Made by a program: the position numbers and the translations under genes | In this document: positions 1 to 4,481 of the stretch, piece by piece | Layout of the letters: every line of letters begins with the position of its first letter | Numbering within the stretch: position 1 is the stretch's first letter | Notes under the pieces: model-generated | What the model was told of the DNA's origin: nothing | Databases searched by the model: none | Seen by the model: only the letters and a program-made list of their open reading frames with translations | Assembly (NCBI GenBank): GCA_012270625.1 | Contig: JAAXHZ010000003.1 | Span: 1 to 5,650 of the forward strand | Source of the DNA: Dehalococcoidia bacterium | GTDB taxonomy: Bacteria > Chloroflexota > Dehalococcoidia > SAR202 > UBA11138 | DNA length: 5,650 nt | Reading direction: 5' to 3'

Positions 1-81
1 CGCATCTTCGGCCCCGTCGCCCGCGAGCTGAGAGACAGGAACTTCATGCGGATAGTGTCCCTGGCCCCGGAGGTGCTCTAG
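1..81 (+). CDS. rplN: 50S ribosomal protein L14, C-terminal end (partial)
   Basis: The window opens inside a gene whose last 26 codons read RIFGPVARELRDRN followed by FMRIVSLAPEVL and a TAG stop at 79-81. This is the near-invariant C-terminus of bacterial L14, a large-subunit protein at the subunit interface that contacts 16S rRNA and L19. The 5' part lies outside the window, so length and start cannot be judged. The G of the stop codon is also the first base of the following rplX GTG start (TAGTG), so the two genes are translationally coupled, as expected in the spc operon. Confidence 0.95.
   Translation, partial: RIFGPVARELRDRNFMRIVSLAPEVL
69..74 (+). promoter_or_regulatory. Shine-Dalgarno site of rplX
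   Basis: GGAGGT lies within the last codons of rplN, six bases before the GTG at 81. This strong site supports the GTG start of rplX and the one-base overlap with the rplN stop codon. Confidence 0.75.
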
Positions 82-392
82 TGCGACTCCAGACCAACGA
101 CAACGTCCTTGTCGTCAAGGGCAGAGACAGAGGCAAGCGTGGCCGCATTGCGCGGGTGCTACCGGAAAAGGACAGGGCCGTCGTCGAAGGTGTCAATGTG
201 GTGCAGCGTCACCAGAAGCCTACTGGGGCGTTCCGCGCAGGCGGGATCATCGAGAAGGAGCTGTCCGTCTCGATCGCGAATCTCAAGTTCTTTTGCGAGC
301 AGTGCGACTCTCCCGCCCGGCTAGGCCGGAGATCGCTGCCCGACGGCACCAAGGTGAGAATCTGCAAGAAGTGTGGTGAAGTAATCGAATGA
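81..392 (+). CDS. rplX: 50S ribosomal protein L24
   Basis: A 103-residue protein of normal L24 length. L24 is an assembly-initiating large-subunit protein that binds the 5' domain of 23S rRNA near the exit of the peptide tunnel. Residues about 5-35 form the KOW domain ([14 protein letters not shown], then a basic strand), followed by the conserved [14 protein letters not shown]. The C-terminal part has two CxxC pairs, at Cys72/Cys75 and Cys95/Cys98 (CEQC and CKKC), as in the zinc-ribbon-like tail of many bacterial L24 proteins. The GTG start follows GGAGGT and shares one base with the rplN stop. The 3' end overlaps rplE by four bases (ATGA). Confidence 0.97.
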   Translation: MRLQTNDNVLVVKGRDRGKRGRIARVLPEKDRAVVEGVNVVQRHQKPTGAFRAGGIIEKELSVSIANLKFFCEQCDSPARLGRRSLPDGTKVRICKKCGEVIE

Positions 393-991
393 CGCAGAGA
401 CAACCAGACCAGAATGGCGCTCGACGCCCGCTCCCCAGACTGCTGGAGATGCTCCGCAGCGAGGTGGGGCCACAGATGATCCAGGAGTTCGGCTACACCA
501 GTCCAATGCAGGTGCCGAGGCTGGAGAAGATCGTGCTGAACATCGGTATGGGCGAGGCGCTCCAGAACGCGCGAGCAATGGAGGCCGCCACTGCGGACCT
601 GACCGCCATCAGCGGTCAGAAGCCGCTGGTGACCAGGGCCAAGCGGTCGATCGCCCAGTTCAAGATCCGCGACGGCATGCCCATCGGCCTGACCGTAACC
701 CTGAGAGGAACGCGGATGTGGGAGTTCTACGACCGGCTGGTCAACTCGGCGCTGCCTCGAATCCGGGACTTCCAGGGCGTGTCGAGAAACTCGTTCGACG
801 GCAGGGGCAACTACTCGCTGGGCCTTCGCGACCAGGTGATATTCCCAGAGATCGACTACAACGCGATAGACAGGCTCAGAGGTCTCCAGGTGGTCATAGT
901 GACCACCGCGCCCAACGACCAGGAGGGGCTGAGGATGCTCGAGATGCTCGGTATGCCGTTCGCAAGAACGCGCGACCCCATGCTCGTGTAG
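389..991 (+). CDS. rplE: 50S ribosomal protein L5
   Basis: A 200-residue L5, which binds 5S rRNA and helps form the central protuberance and the contacts with P-site tRNA and S13. Residues 40-57 ([18 protein letters not shown]) are the family signature. Residues 76-97 carry the conserved [19 protein letters not shown] stretch, and residues 122-155 match the [25 protein letters not shown] core. It is about 20 residues longer than usual; the excess is a polar N-terminal leader ([16 protein letters not shown]) before the normal RLLEML start region. The ATG overlaps the rplX stop as ATGA with only a weak purine stretch (GGTGAAG) before it, which suggests translation by coupling. The alternative ATG at 449 (residue 21) would cut into the first conserved helix, so 389 is preferred. 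Confidence 0.96.
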   Translation: MTQRQPDQNGARRPLPRLLEMLRSEVGPQMIQEFGYTSPMQVPRLEKIVLNIGMGEALQNARAMEAATADLTAISGQKPLVTRAKRSIAQFKIRDGMPIGLTVTLRGTRMWEFYDRLVNSALPRIRDFQGVSRNSFDGRGNYSLGLRDQVIFPEIDYNAIDRLRGLQVVIVTTAPNDQEGLRMLEMLGMPFARTRDPMLV

Positions 992-1061
992 CGCAGTCTT
1001 CAGCAGGAACAATTGGTAGCTAAGTCACCCGGCTCAATCAGGAAACGACAGGTCTGACAAA
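992..1061. other. rplE-rpsN spacer, no recognisable repeat
   Basis: A 70-base non-coding spacer. I see no strong inverted repeat, terminator or convincing promoter in it. The only assignable element is an AGGT stretch at 1050-1053, eight bases before the rpsN ATG, which is probably its ribosome binding site. Confidence 0.5.
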
Positions 1062-1247
1062 ATGGCTAAGAAGTCTAAGATCGCACGCTGGAAGAAGCCT
1101 CAGCGGTTCAAGGTCCGTGAGCACAACAGGTGCAACAACTGTGGAAGACCGAAGGCGTACATCAGGCACTTCGGACTCTGCCGCATCTGCTTCAGGAATA
1201 TGGCCCTCACGGGGCTTCTGCCCGGTGTGCGCAAGGCCAGCTGGTAG
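1062..1247 (+). CDS. rpsN: 30S ribosomal protein S14, short zinc-binding type (type Z)
   Basis: A 61-residue protein matching the zinc-containing short form of S14, a small-subunit head protein needed for late assembly. Two CxxC knuckles, Cys24/Cys27 (RCNNCGR) and Cys40/Cys43 (LCRICFR), form the zinc site, and the C-terminus ends with the invariant GVRKASW. The family's long form (about 100 residues) lacks these cysteines. It sits in the standard place between rplE and rpsH. A 70-base spacer precedes it and a 108-base spacer follows, so it is less tightly coupled than rplX-rplE. The start is fixed by the family N-terminus MAKKSKI and by an AGGT upstream. Confidence 0.97.
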   Translation: MAKKSKIARWKKPQRFKVREHNRCNNCGRPKAYIRHFGLCRICFRNMALTGLLPGVRKASW

Positions 1248-1255
1248 GGGAACCG

Positions 1256-1277
1256 GAAAATTGCATAAGCAATTTTC
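1256..1277 (+). repeat. Perfect 9-bp hairpin in the rpsN-rpsH spacer
   Basis: GAAAATTGC (1256-1264) and GCAATTTTC (1269-1277) are exact reverse complements around an ATAA loop. The stem is AT-rich and has no T-run after it, so it does not look like an intrinsic terminator. The left arm could instead pair over seven bases with a second AATTTTC at 1322-1328, giving two mutually exclusive folds in the rpsH leader. Whether this regulates rpsH or sets an mRNA processing point cannot be told from sequence. Confidence 0.65.
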
Positions 1278-1299
1278 AAGGACTGAGAAACGAGGAGTG

Positions 1300-1336
1300 A
1301 GAGTCCCCTCTCTGGATTGGGAATTTTCGAGACTCT
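1300..1336 (+). repeat. Further inverted repeats in the rpsH leader
   Basis: AGAGTC (1300-1305) is the reverse complement of GACTCT (1331-1336), with a 25-base loop. GAGAG (1299-1303) can alternatively pair with CTCTC (1308-1312) around TCCC. These overlap, so only one can form at a time. The stems are short and could arise by chance; they are listed because they add to the hairpin at 1256-1277 in the same short leader. Confidence 0.35.
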
Positions 1337-1355
1337 TCCATAAGGGAAAGAAAAA

Positions 1356-1757
1356 ATGGCAGTGACAGATCCGATTGCGGATATGCTCACGCGCGTTCGC
1401 AACGCTGTGAATGCGCGTCATGAGTCGGTGAACATCCCGGCCTCGAAGCTGAAAGTGGAACTGGCCAGAATCCTGGCCGAGGAGGGCTTCATAGAGAGCT
1501 ACGACCTCGTCAGGTCCAGCACACCGCAGGGCAGCATCAGGGTCAAGCTCCACTACAGGAGCCGCAGCGAGCCCGCGATCACGGGCTTGAAGCGGGTGAG
1601 CAAGCCGGGGCTTCGAGTCTATGTGGGCAAGGGGGAGATCCCCAGGTACTACGGTGGACTCGGAGTGGCTGTAATGTCTACGTCTCAGGGCGTCATGACC
1701 GGACGCCAGGCATGGCGCAGCGGCATCGGCGGCGAGCTTCTGTGCTACGTGTGGTAA
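1356..1757 (+). CDS. rpsH: 30S ribosomal protein S8
   Basis: A 133-residue S8, normal for the family. S8 binds the central domain of 16S rRNA (helix 21 region) early in small-subunit assembly, and in E. coli also represses the spc operon by binding its mRNA. Residues 1-48 give the N-terminal domain ([13 protein letters not shown], then [16 protein letters not shown]). Residues 76-89 contain [14 protein letters not shown]. Residues 108-133 are the C-terminal RNA-binding signature [11 protein letters not shown] through GGELLCYVW. Trp120 stands where an arginine is more usual in that signature. The ATG is preceded by AAGGGAAAG at 1342-1350 in an A-rich stretch, which acts as the ribosome binding site. 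Confidence 0.97.
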   Translation: MAVTDPIADMLTRVRNAVNARHESVNIPASKLKVELARILAEEGFIESYDLVRSSTPQGSIRVKLHYRSRSEPAITGLKRVSKPGLRVYVGKGEIPRYYGGLGVAVMSTSQGVMTGRQAWRSGIGGELLCYVW

Positions 1758-1769
1758 ACGACAGTTCTG

Positions 1770-1783
1770 AGGGTGAGAACCCT
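1770..1783 (+). repeat. Small hairpin after rpsH
   Basis: AGGGT (1770-1774) and ACCCT (1779-1783) form a 5-bp stem with a GAGA tetraloop of the stable GNRA type, just after the rpsH stop. It lacks a T-tract, so it is not a convincing terminator. It may be the edge of the repeat-bearing spacer or simply an RNA fold between the genes. Confidence 0.35.
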
Positions 1784-1807
1784 GCCGATGGATTGCCGAG
1801 CGGCGAG

Positions 1808-1847
1808 CCACTTCGTGGGTTCCCGCTTTCGCGGGAATGACGAGTGG
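1808..1847 (+). repeat. Interspersed palindromic repeat, copy 1 (rpsH-rplF spacer)
   Basis: TTCCCGC (1820-1826) and GCGGGAA (1831-1837) form a 7-bp stem with a TTTC loop, followed by TGACGA. An outer stem can form from CCACT (1808-1812) with AGTGG (1843-1847) and CGT (1814-1816) with ACG (1840-1842), leaving one bulged T. The core (1818-1846) agrees with the copy at 3719-3747 at 25 of 29 positions. This type of element is familiar from many bacterial genomes, where the minus-strand translation gives the spurious peptide VIPAKAGI. It is followed by TTGCTTTTAG, a poor T-tract, so strong termination is unlikely. Confidence 0.8.
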
Positions 1848-1882
1848 GGTTGCTTTTAGAGGAATGATTGAAAAGGTAGAAA

Positions 1883-2425
1883 ATGTCCAGAATAGGTAAA
1901 CAGGCGATTCCCGTGCCGCAGGGCGTGGACGTTCAGGTGAGCGGACAGTCCGTGACGGTAAAAGGACCCCGAGGCGAGCTGAGCCAGAGCTTCCACCAGG
2001 ATATGGCCATCGCCAGGGAGAACGGCTCAGTGGTCGTGAATCGACCCAGCGACTCAGGCGAGCACAAGGCGCTCCACGGCCTCACCAGAAGCCTCATCAA
2101 CAACATGGTGGTTGGCGTGAGCGACGGCTACGAGAAGACGCTCGATCTCGTCGGAGTCGGCTATCGCGTCGCGCAGAGCGGCAAGGGGATCACTCTCAGC
2201 GTGATGCTGAGTCACCAGGTAGAGATAAATCCGCCGGACGGCATCACGCTCGAGGTCGAGGGAAACAACAGGATCCGCGTACGCGGAATCGACAAGCAGG
2301 CAGTGGGCCAGCTGGCAGCCGAAATCAGAAAAGTGAGGCCGCCCAACGTGTACACCGGAAAGGGTATCCGGTACTCGAACGAAGTCGTACATCTCAAGGC
2401 TGGCAAGAGCGCCAGGAGGGCATAA
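1883..2425 (+). CDS. rplF: 50S ribosomal protein L6
   Basis: A 180-residue L6, full length for the family. L6 binds 23S rRNA near the sarcin-ricin loop and the factor-binding site. The N-terminus [15 protein letters not shown] is typical. Two repeated alpha/beta domains follow: residues 1-80 (with VKGPRGEL and [15 protein letters not shown]) and 81-180 (with LVGVGYRV and the conserved [13 protein letters not shown] at 152-164). PNVYTGKGI stands where PEPYKGKGI is more common. AAGGT at 1873-1877 is the ribosome binding site. Its last codons carry AGGAGGG, which serves the next gene; the rplF stop and rplR start are one base apart. Confidence 0.97.
   Translation: MSRIGKQAIPVPQGVDVQVSGQSVTVKGPRGELSQSFHQDMAIARENGSVVVNRPSDSGEHKALHGLTRSLINNMVVGVSDGYEKTLDLVGVGYRVAQSGKGITLSVMLSHQVEINPPDGITLEVEGNNRIRVRGIDKQAVGQLAAEIRKVRPPNVYTGKGIRYSNEVVHLKAGKSARRA
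2414..2420 (+). promoter_or_regulatory. Shine-Dalgarno site of rplR
   Basis: AGGAGGG lies six bases before the GTG at 2427, inside the end of rplF. It is the strongest ribosome binding site in the window and fixes the GTG as the rplR start. Confidence 0.85.
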
Positions 2426-2426
2426 G

Positions 2427-2798
2427 GTGCCACAGTCAAAGATGCGCAAGGCGCGCCGACAGATGCGCCACAAGCGTGTGCGCCGGAAGATCACGGGCAC
2501 TGCGGACCGCCCTCGAATGGCGGTGTTCCGAAGCCTCAATCACATCTACGTCCAGGTGATAGACGATTCGCGCGGGCATACCGTCGCGGCAGCGTCCAGC
2601 CTGGAGCCGACGATACGCCAAAACGTCAACGACGGCGCTCCAAAGTCGGAGGTCTCGGCGATGGTCGGGACCCTGCTAGCCGAGCGCGCGACCGGGCATG
2701 GCGTCAAGGACGTCGTCTTCGACCGGGGCGGATTCAAGTATCACGGCAGGACAAAGGCGCTGGCAGACGCCGCCCGCGAAGGCGGCCTGGTTTTCTAA
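2427..2798 (+). CDS. rplR: 50S ribosomal protein L18
   Basis: A 123-residue L18, which with L5 binds 5S rRNA and carries it into the central protuberance. The first 30 residues are a strongly basic leader ([17 protein letters not shown]) ending in the conserved [12 protein letters not shown]. Residues 39-56 carry HIYVQVIDD and VAAAS. Residues 92-123 hold the C-terminal signature [16 protein letters not shown], then [13 protein letters not shown], which is almost canonical. The GTG start is supported by AGGAGGG. The gene ends with TAA at 2796, and a repeat-bearing spacer of 78 bases separates it from the preferred rpsE start. Confidence 0.97.
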   Translation: MPQSKMRKARRQMRHKRVRRKITGTADRPRMAVFRSLNHIYVQVIDDSRGHTVAAASSLEPTIRQNVNDGAPKSEVSAMVGTLLAERATGHGVKDVVFDRGGFKYHGRTKALADAAREGGLVF

Positions 2799-2842
2799 TG
2801 AATCCTTCCCCCTCTTCCCCAGGGAGCGAGGGCTGGAGCCTG

Positions 2843-2861
2843 CCCCGGACTTGATCCGGGG
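2843..2861 (+). repeat. Inserted palindrome CCCCGGA-CTTGA-TCCGGGG
   Basis: CCCCGGA (2843-2849) and TCCGGGG (2855-2861) are a perfect 7-bp stem around CTTGA. The sequence CCCCGGACTTGATCCGGGG is, from memory, a common dispersed palindrome in bacterial genomes of several phyla. The stem ends directly before the GTG at 2862, which argues against that codon as the rpsE start. There is no T-run after it. Confidence 0.75.
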
Positions 2862-2863
2862 GT

Positions 2864-2871
2864 GAGGGTGA
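2864..2871 (+). promoter_or_regulatory. Probable rpsE ribosome binding site formed by repeat end
   Basis: GAGGGTGA contains GGTGA, which pairs with the 3' end of 16S rRNA, and leaves five bases before the GTG at 2877. The same bases form the right end of the dispersed repeat, also seen at 3694-3701 where no gene starts. The repeat therefore appears to have supplied, or replaced, the translation signal of rpsE. The site decides between the GTGs at 2862 and 2877. Confidence 0.5.
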
Positions 2872-2876
2872 ACCTA

Positions 2877-3479
2877 GTGACAACTAACTACCGATCTCAA
2901 CAGCAGAACCAGAGCGAAGACCAGGACGAGCTGCACCTCGTCGAGAGGGTGGTCCGCATATCCCGCGTCGCCAAGGTGGTCAAAGGTGGACGACACCTGA
3001 GCTTCAACGCCGTGGTGGTGGTTGGAGACGAACAGGGCCGCGTTGGTATCGGCATGGGCAAGGCGGACGCCGTGCCCGACGCCGTCAGGAAGGGTGCGGT
3101 CAAGGCTCGAAGCAACATGATCGAGGTCTCACTCAAGGGTTCGACGATCCCGCACGACATCGTGTCGAAGTACGGCGGCTCAGTGGTCATGCTCAAGCCC
3201 GCGGCGCCTGGCACCGGCGTCATAGCCGGAGGCGCGGTCCGGGCGGTCGTAGAGCTCGCCGGCGTGCGCGACATTCTCACCAAGTCGCGACGCAGCAACA
3301 ATCCTGTCAACGTGGTCAAGGCCACGTTCGAAGGCCTGAAGCAGCTGCGACTGCCCGAGGTCGAGATCGCCAAGCGCAGGCAGTTCGCCGAGGAAGTGAA
3401 GGAGCGGCAGCGTATCGCCGCGCAGCGACGGGCGGCCCGAGAGGCCGAGGCCGCCGCGGCAGCGACAGGAAGTGAGTGA
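2877..3479 (+). CDS. rpsE: 30S ribosomal protein S5
   Basis: A 200-residue S5 from the GTG at 2877. S5 lies near the mRNA entry site and affects decoding fidelity. Residues 1-18 are a polar Gln/Asp-rich leader. Residues 19-85 are the double-stranded-RNA-binding-like domain, with the signature [14 protein letters not shown] then [19 protein letters not shown]. Residues 100-160 form the C-terminal domain ([19 protein letters not shown]). The loop at 136-147 reads [12 protein letters not shown] where KSLGSSNPINVV is usual. Residues about 163-200 are a charged, Ala/Glu/Arg-rich tail, probably helical and longer than in compact S5 proteins. A GTG at 2862 would add five residues but lies against a hairpin without a spaced binding site; the GTG at 2877 follows GAGGGTGA. 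Confidence 0.95.
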   Translation: MTTNYRSQQQNQSEDQDELHLVERVVRISRVAKVVKGGRHLSFNAVVVVGDEQGRVGIGMGKADAVPDAVRKGAVKARSNMIEVSLKGSTIPHDIVSKYGGSVVMLKPAAPGTGVIAGGAVRAVVELAGVRDILTKSRRSNNPVNVVKATFEGLKQLRLPEVEIAKRRQFAEEVKERQRIAAQRRAAREAEAAAAATGSE

Positions 3480-3514
3480 GAAAGGTAGGGGTAGGTAATC
3501 CCGCGCACAACCGT

Positions 3515-3675
3515 GAATACCAGCCAACATACTCCCTCTCCCTAAGTTGACAGGGGTAAGTAAGGTGTACAGCCAAGCATGAATACCAGTCAACATACTC
3601 CCTCTCCCTAAGTTGACAGGGGTAGGTAAGGTGTACAGCCAAGCATGAGTACCAGCCAACATACTCCCTCTCCCT
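3515..3675 (+). repeat. 66-bp tandem direct repeats, two full units and a partial third
   Basis: Unit 1 is 3515-3580 and unit 2 is 3581-3646. They differ at two positions that I can see (C/T at 3524/3590 and A/G at 3559/3625). Unit 3 starts at 3647 and follows the pattern through CCCTCTCCCT (about 3675), then passes directly into the palindrome there. The shared parts include ATACCAG, CAACATACTCCCTCTCCCTA, AGTTGACAGGGGTA and GTGTACAGCCAAGCAT. Unit 2 has an inverted repeat GTCAAC (3589-3594) / GTTGAC (3612-3617). The AGGGGTAGGTAA at 3487-3498 suggests the remains of an earlier unit. The near-identity of units 1 and 2 points to recent duplication. Confidence 0.9.
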
Positions 3676-3701
3676 TAGGGAGAGGGTTGGGGTGAGGGTG
3701 A
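3664..3701 (+). repeat. Dispersed palindrome CCCTCTCCC-TTA-GGGAGAGGG with G-rich tail
   Basis: CCCTCTCCC (3666-3674) and GGGAGAGGG (3678-3686) form a 9-bp GC-rich stem with a three-base loop, followed by TTGGGGTGAGGGTGAA. This element type is common across bacterial genomes; read backwards it gives the spurious peptide HPHPNPLPKGEG. Its left arm coincides with the CCCTCTCCC of the third 66-bp unit, so the tandem array and the palindrome share sequence. Its right end recurs at 2861-2872 before rpsE. Confidence 0.8.
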
Positions 3702-3712
3702 AACCCCCGCCC

Positions 3713-3752
3713 CCTATGGATTCCGGCTTTCGCCGGAATGACGATTGATAGG
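3713..3752 (+). repeat. Interspersed palindromic repeat, copy 2 (rpsE-rpmD spacer)
   Basis: ATTCCGGC (3720-3727) and GCCGGAAT (3732-3739) form an 8-bp stem with the same TTTC loop as the copy at 1808-1847, followed by GACGA. An outer CCTAT (3713-3717) can pair with ATAGG (3748-3752). Relative to copy 1 the third C-G pair of the stem is reversed (C1824-G1833 against G3725-C3734), so pairing is kept. It ends 20 bases before the rpmD start codon. Confidence 0.8.
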
Positions 3753-3772
3753 CCCAGTAGAGAACGATAACA

Positions 3773-3970
3773 ATGGCGAAGATAGCGATTACATGGAAGA
3801 AGAGCGCGATCGGCTACGAGCGCTCCCAGAAGAGGGCGATCGAGGGCCTGGGCCTGAGACGTCTGAACCAGACGGTGATTCACGAAGACTCACCTTCGAT
3901 CATGGGCGTTGTACACAAGGTGCGACACCTGGTGACGGTGGCCCCGGTCGAAGAAGACAGCGCGCAGTGA
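3773..3970 (+). CDS. rpmD: 50S ribosomal protein L30
   Basis: A 65-residue L30, slightly longer than the usual 58-60. L30 is a small, non-essential-in-many-lineages protein of the large subunit that contacts 23S rRNA. Residues 2-16 (KIAITWKKSAIGY) match the first strand and the KSxIG motif, residues 18-33 the helix ending GLGLRRLNQTV, and residues 37-54 the signature HEDSPSIMGVVHKVRHLV. The last 8-10 residues are an acidic tail (VEEDSAQ). The ATG at 3773 gives the canonical N-terminus. Only a weak purine stretch (AGAGAACG, 3759-3766) precedes it. It follows the repeat-filled spacer, so co-translation with rpsE is unlikely. Confidence 0.95.
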   Translation: MAKIAITWKKSAIGYERSQKRAIEGLGLRRLNQTVIHEDSPSIMGVVHKVRHLVTVAPVEEDSAQ

Positions 3971-4029
3971 CCAGCCCCAGCCAATAACCCAGTAGAACGC
4001 GCCACCATTAAGAGAGCGACAGTTTCGAC
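3971..4029. other. rpmD-rplO spacer with a motif shared with the rpmD leader
   Basis: A 59-base spacer. CCCAGTAGAACG (3988-3999) resembles CCCAGTAGAGAACG (3753-3766) just upstream of rpmD, differing by a two-base AG. The only candidate binding site for rplO is AAGAGAG about a dozen bases before the ATG, which is far and weak. No hairpin stands out. Confidence 0.4.
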
Positions 4030-4476
4030 ATGCAGCAACACATGATGCGTCCCCCAAAGGGGGCAAGGAAGAACCGAAAGCGCGTTGGGCGTGGAGACGG
4101 CAGCGGAAATGGCACATACTCGGGCCGCGGCCTCAAGGGGCAGAAGTCCCGGAGCAGCAGCGGCGCGATGGTCAAGTTTCAGGGCGGCCAGCTGTCGCTG
4201 CTGAAGCGGCTGCCGAGCATACGCGGATTCACCAACATATTCAGACAGGAGTACAGCATCGTCAACGTTGACCAGCTCGCCATGTTTCCCGACGGGAGCG
4301 ACGTGACTCCAGAGTCGATGGCGCAGGTCGGGTTCGTCAAGAACCTCAACAGCCCCGTCAAGGTGCTGGGCAGGGGCGATATCGACGTGGCGATCAGCGT
4401 TTCGGCACACAAGTTCTCCGCCGCGGCGAGATCGAAGATCGAGGCCGCCGGCGGATCAGTCACAGTGACAGAGTAG
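4030..4476 (+). CDS. rplO: 50S ribosomal protein L15
   Basis: A 148-residue L15, of normal length. L15 is a late-assembling protein whose long basic N-terminal extension threads into 23S rRNA. Residues 7-50 are that extension: RPPKGARKNRKRVGRG, then the glycine-rich GSGNGTYSGRGLKGQKSRS. Residues 51-70 carry FQGGQLSLLKRLPSIRGFTN. Residues 109-148 form the C-terminal domain with VKVLGRGDIDVAISVSAHKF and KIEAAGGSVTV, the family signature. The ATG at 4030 gives an N-terminus aligned with typical L15; in-frame ATGs at residues 5 and 6 are possible but offer no better binding site. It ends five bases before secY. Confidence 0.96.
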   Translation: MQQHMMRPPKGARKNRKRVGRGDGSGNGTYSGRGLKGQKSRSSSGAMVKFQGGQLSLLKRLPSIRGFTNIFRQEYSIVNVDQLAMFPDGSDVTPESMAQVGFVKNLNSPVKVLGRGDIDVAISVSAHKFSAAARSKIEAAGGSVTVTE

Positions 4477-4481
4477 CCAGT

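Larger units (their letters stand above)
2808..2871 (+). repeat. Diverged CCCTC/GAGGG repeat carrying an inserted second repeat
   Basis: The outer parts resemble the repeat at 3664-3701. On the left are CCCTCTTCCCC and AGGGAGCGAGGGCTGG (2810-2836), which can fold through CCCTC (2810-2814) with GAGGG (2828-2832). On the right is GGTGAGGGTGAA (2861-2872), identical to the right end of the 3664-3701 copy. Between them, 2837-2860 is absent from that copy and consists of a separate palindrome. The simplest reading is one repeat element inserted into another. The right end abuts rpsE and seems to provide its ribosome binding site. Confidence 0.6.
3480..3772. other. Long repeat-filled spacer between rpsE and rpmD
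   Basis: This 293-base gap inside a normally compact operon holds no believable gene. From left to right it contains a partial unit with AGGGGTAGGTAA (3487-3498), two 66-bp units (3515-3646), the start of a third, a CCCTCTCCC/GGGAGAGGG palindrome with tail, and a TTCCGGC/GCCGGAA palindrome. Only about the last 20 bases before rpmD look like ordinary leader. A minus-strand frame stays open across it because the period is a multiple of three, but its translation is the repeat read backwards. Confidence 0.75.

Noticed and set aside
209..1012. Long minus-strand frame over rplX-rplE, and a similar one at 1038-1811
   Set aside because: Both lie antisense to well-identified ribosomal protein genes, and their translations show no known domain. 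Such shadows are common in GC-rich DNA.
1317..1344. Promoter-like TTGGGA and CATAAG pair before rpsH
   Set aside because: Both boxes are weak matches and the implied start would lie at or just upstream of the rpsH ribosome binding site. An internal promoter cannot be supported.
1820..1857. Intrinsic terminator between rpsH and rplF
   Set aside because: The hairpin is followed by TGACGAGTGGGGTTGC before only four T residues. A terminator within the spc operon is also unlikely, and the element recurs as a dispersed repeat.
1864..1899. Eleven-codon upstream frame overlapping the rplF start
   Set aside because: The AGAGGA before its ATG touches the start codon and leaves no spacing for ribosome binding. 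AAGGT at 1873-1877 already serves rplF.
3180..3662. Minus-strand open frame with 22-residue repeats over the rpsE-rpmD spacer
   Set aside because: The 66-bp period is a multiple of three, so the frame repeats automatically. Its remaining part is antisense to rpsE, with no ribosome binding site or recognisable domain.
3480..3680. Possible CRISPR array
   Set aside because: The units are contiguous 66-bp near-identical copies. There are no short repeats with unique spacers between them and no cas genes nearby.
3716..3750. Short plus-strand frame starting at ATG 3716 within the copy 2 palindrome
   Set aside because: It has about ten codons, no ribosome binding site and is only the palindrome translated.
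3608..3883. Minus-strand frame containing VIPAKAGIH and HPHPNPLPKGEG
   Set aside because: These are the well-known spurious translations of dispersed palindromic repeats, and the frame overlaps rpmD antisense.
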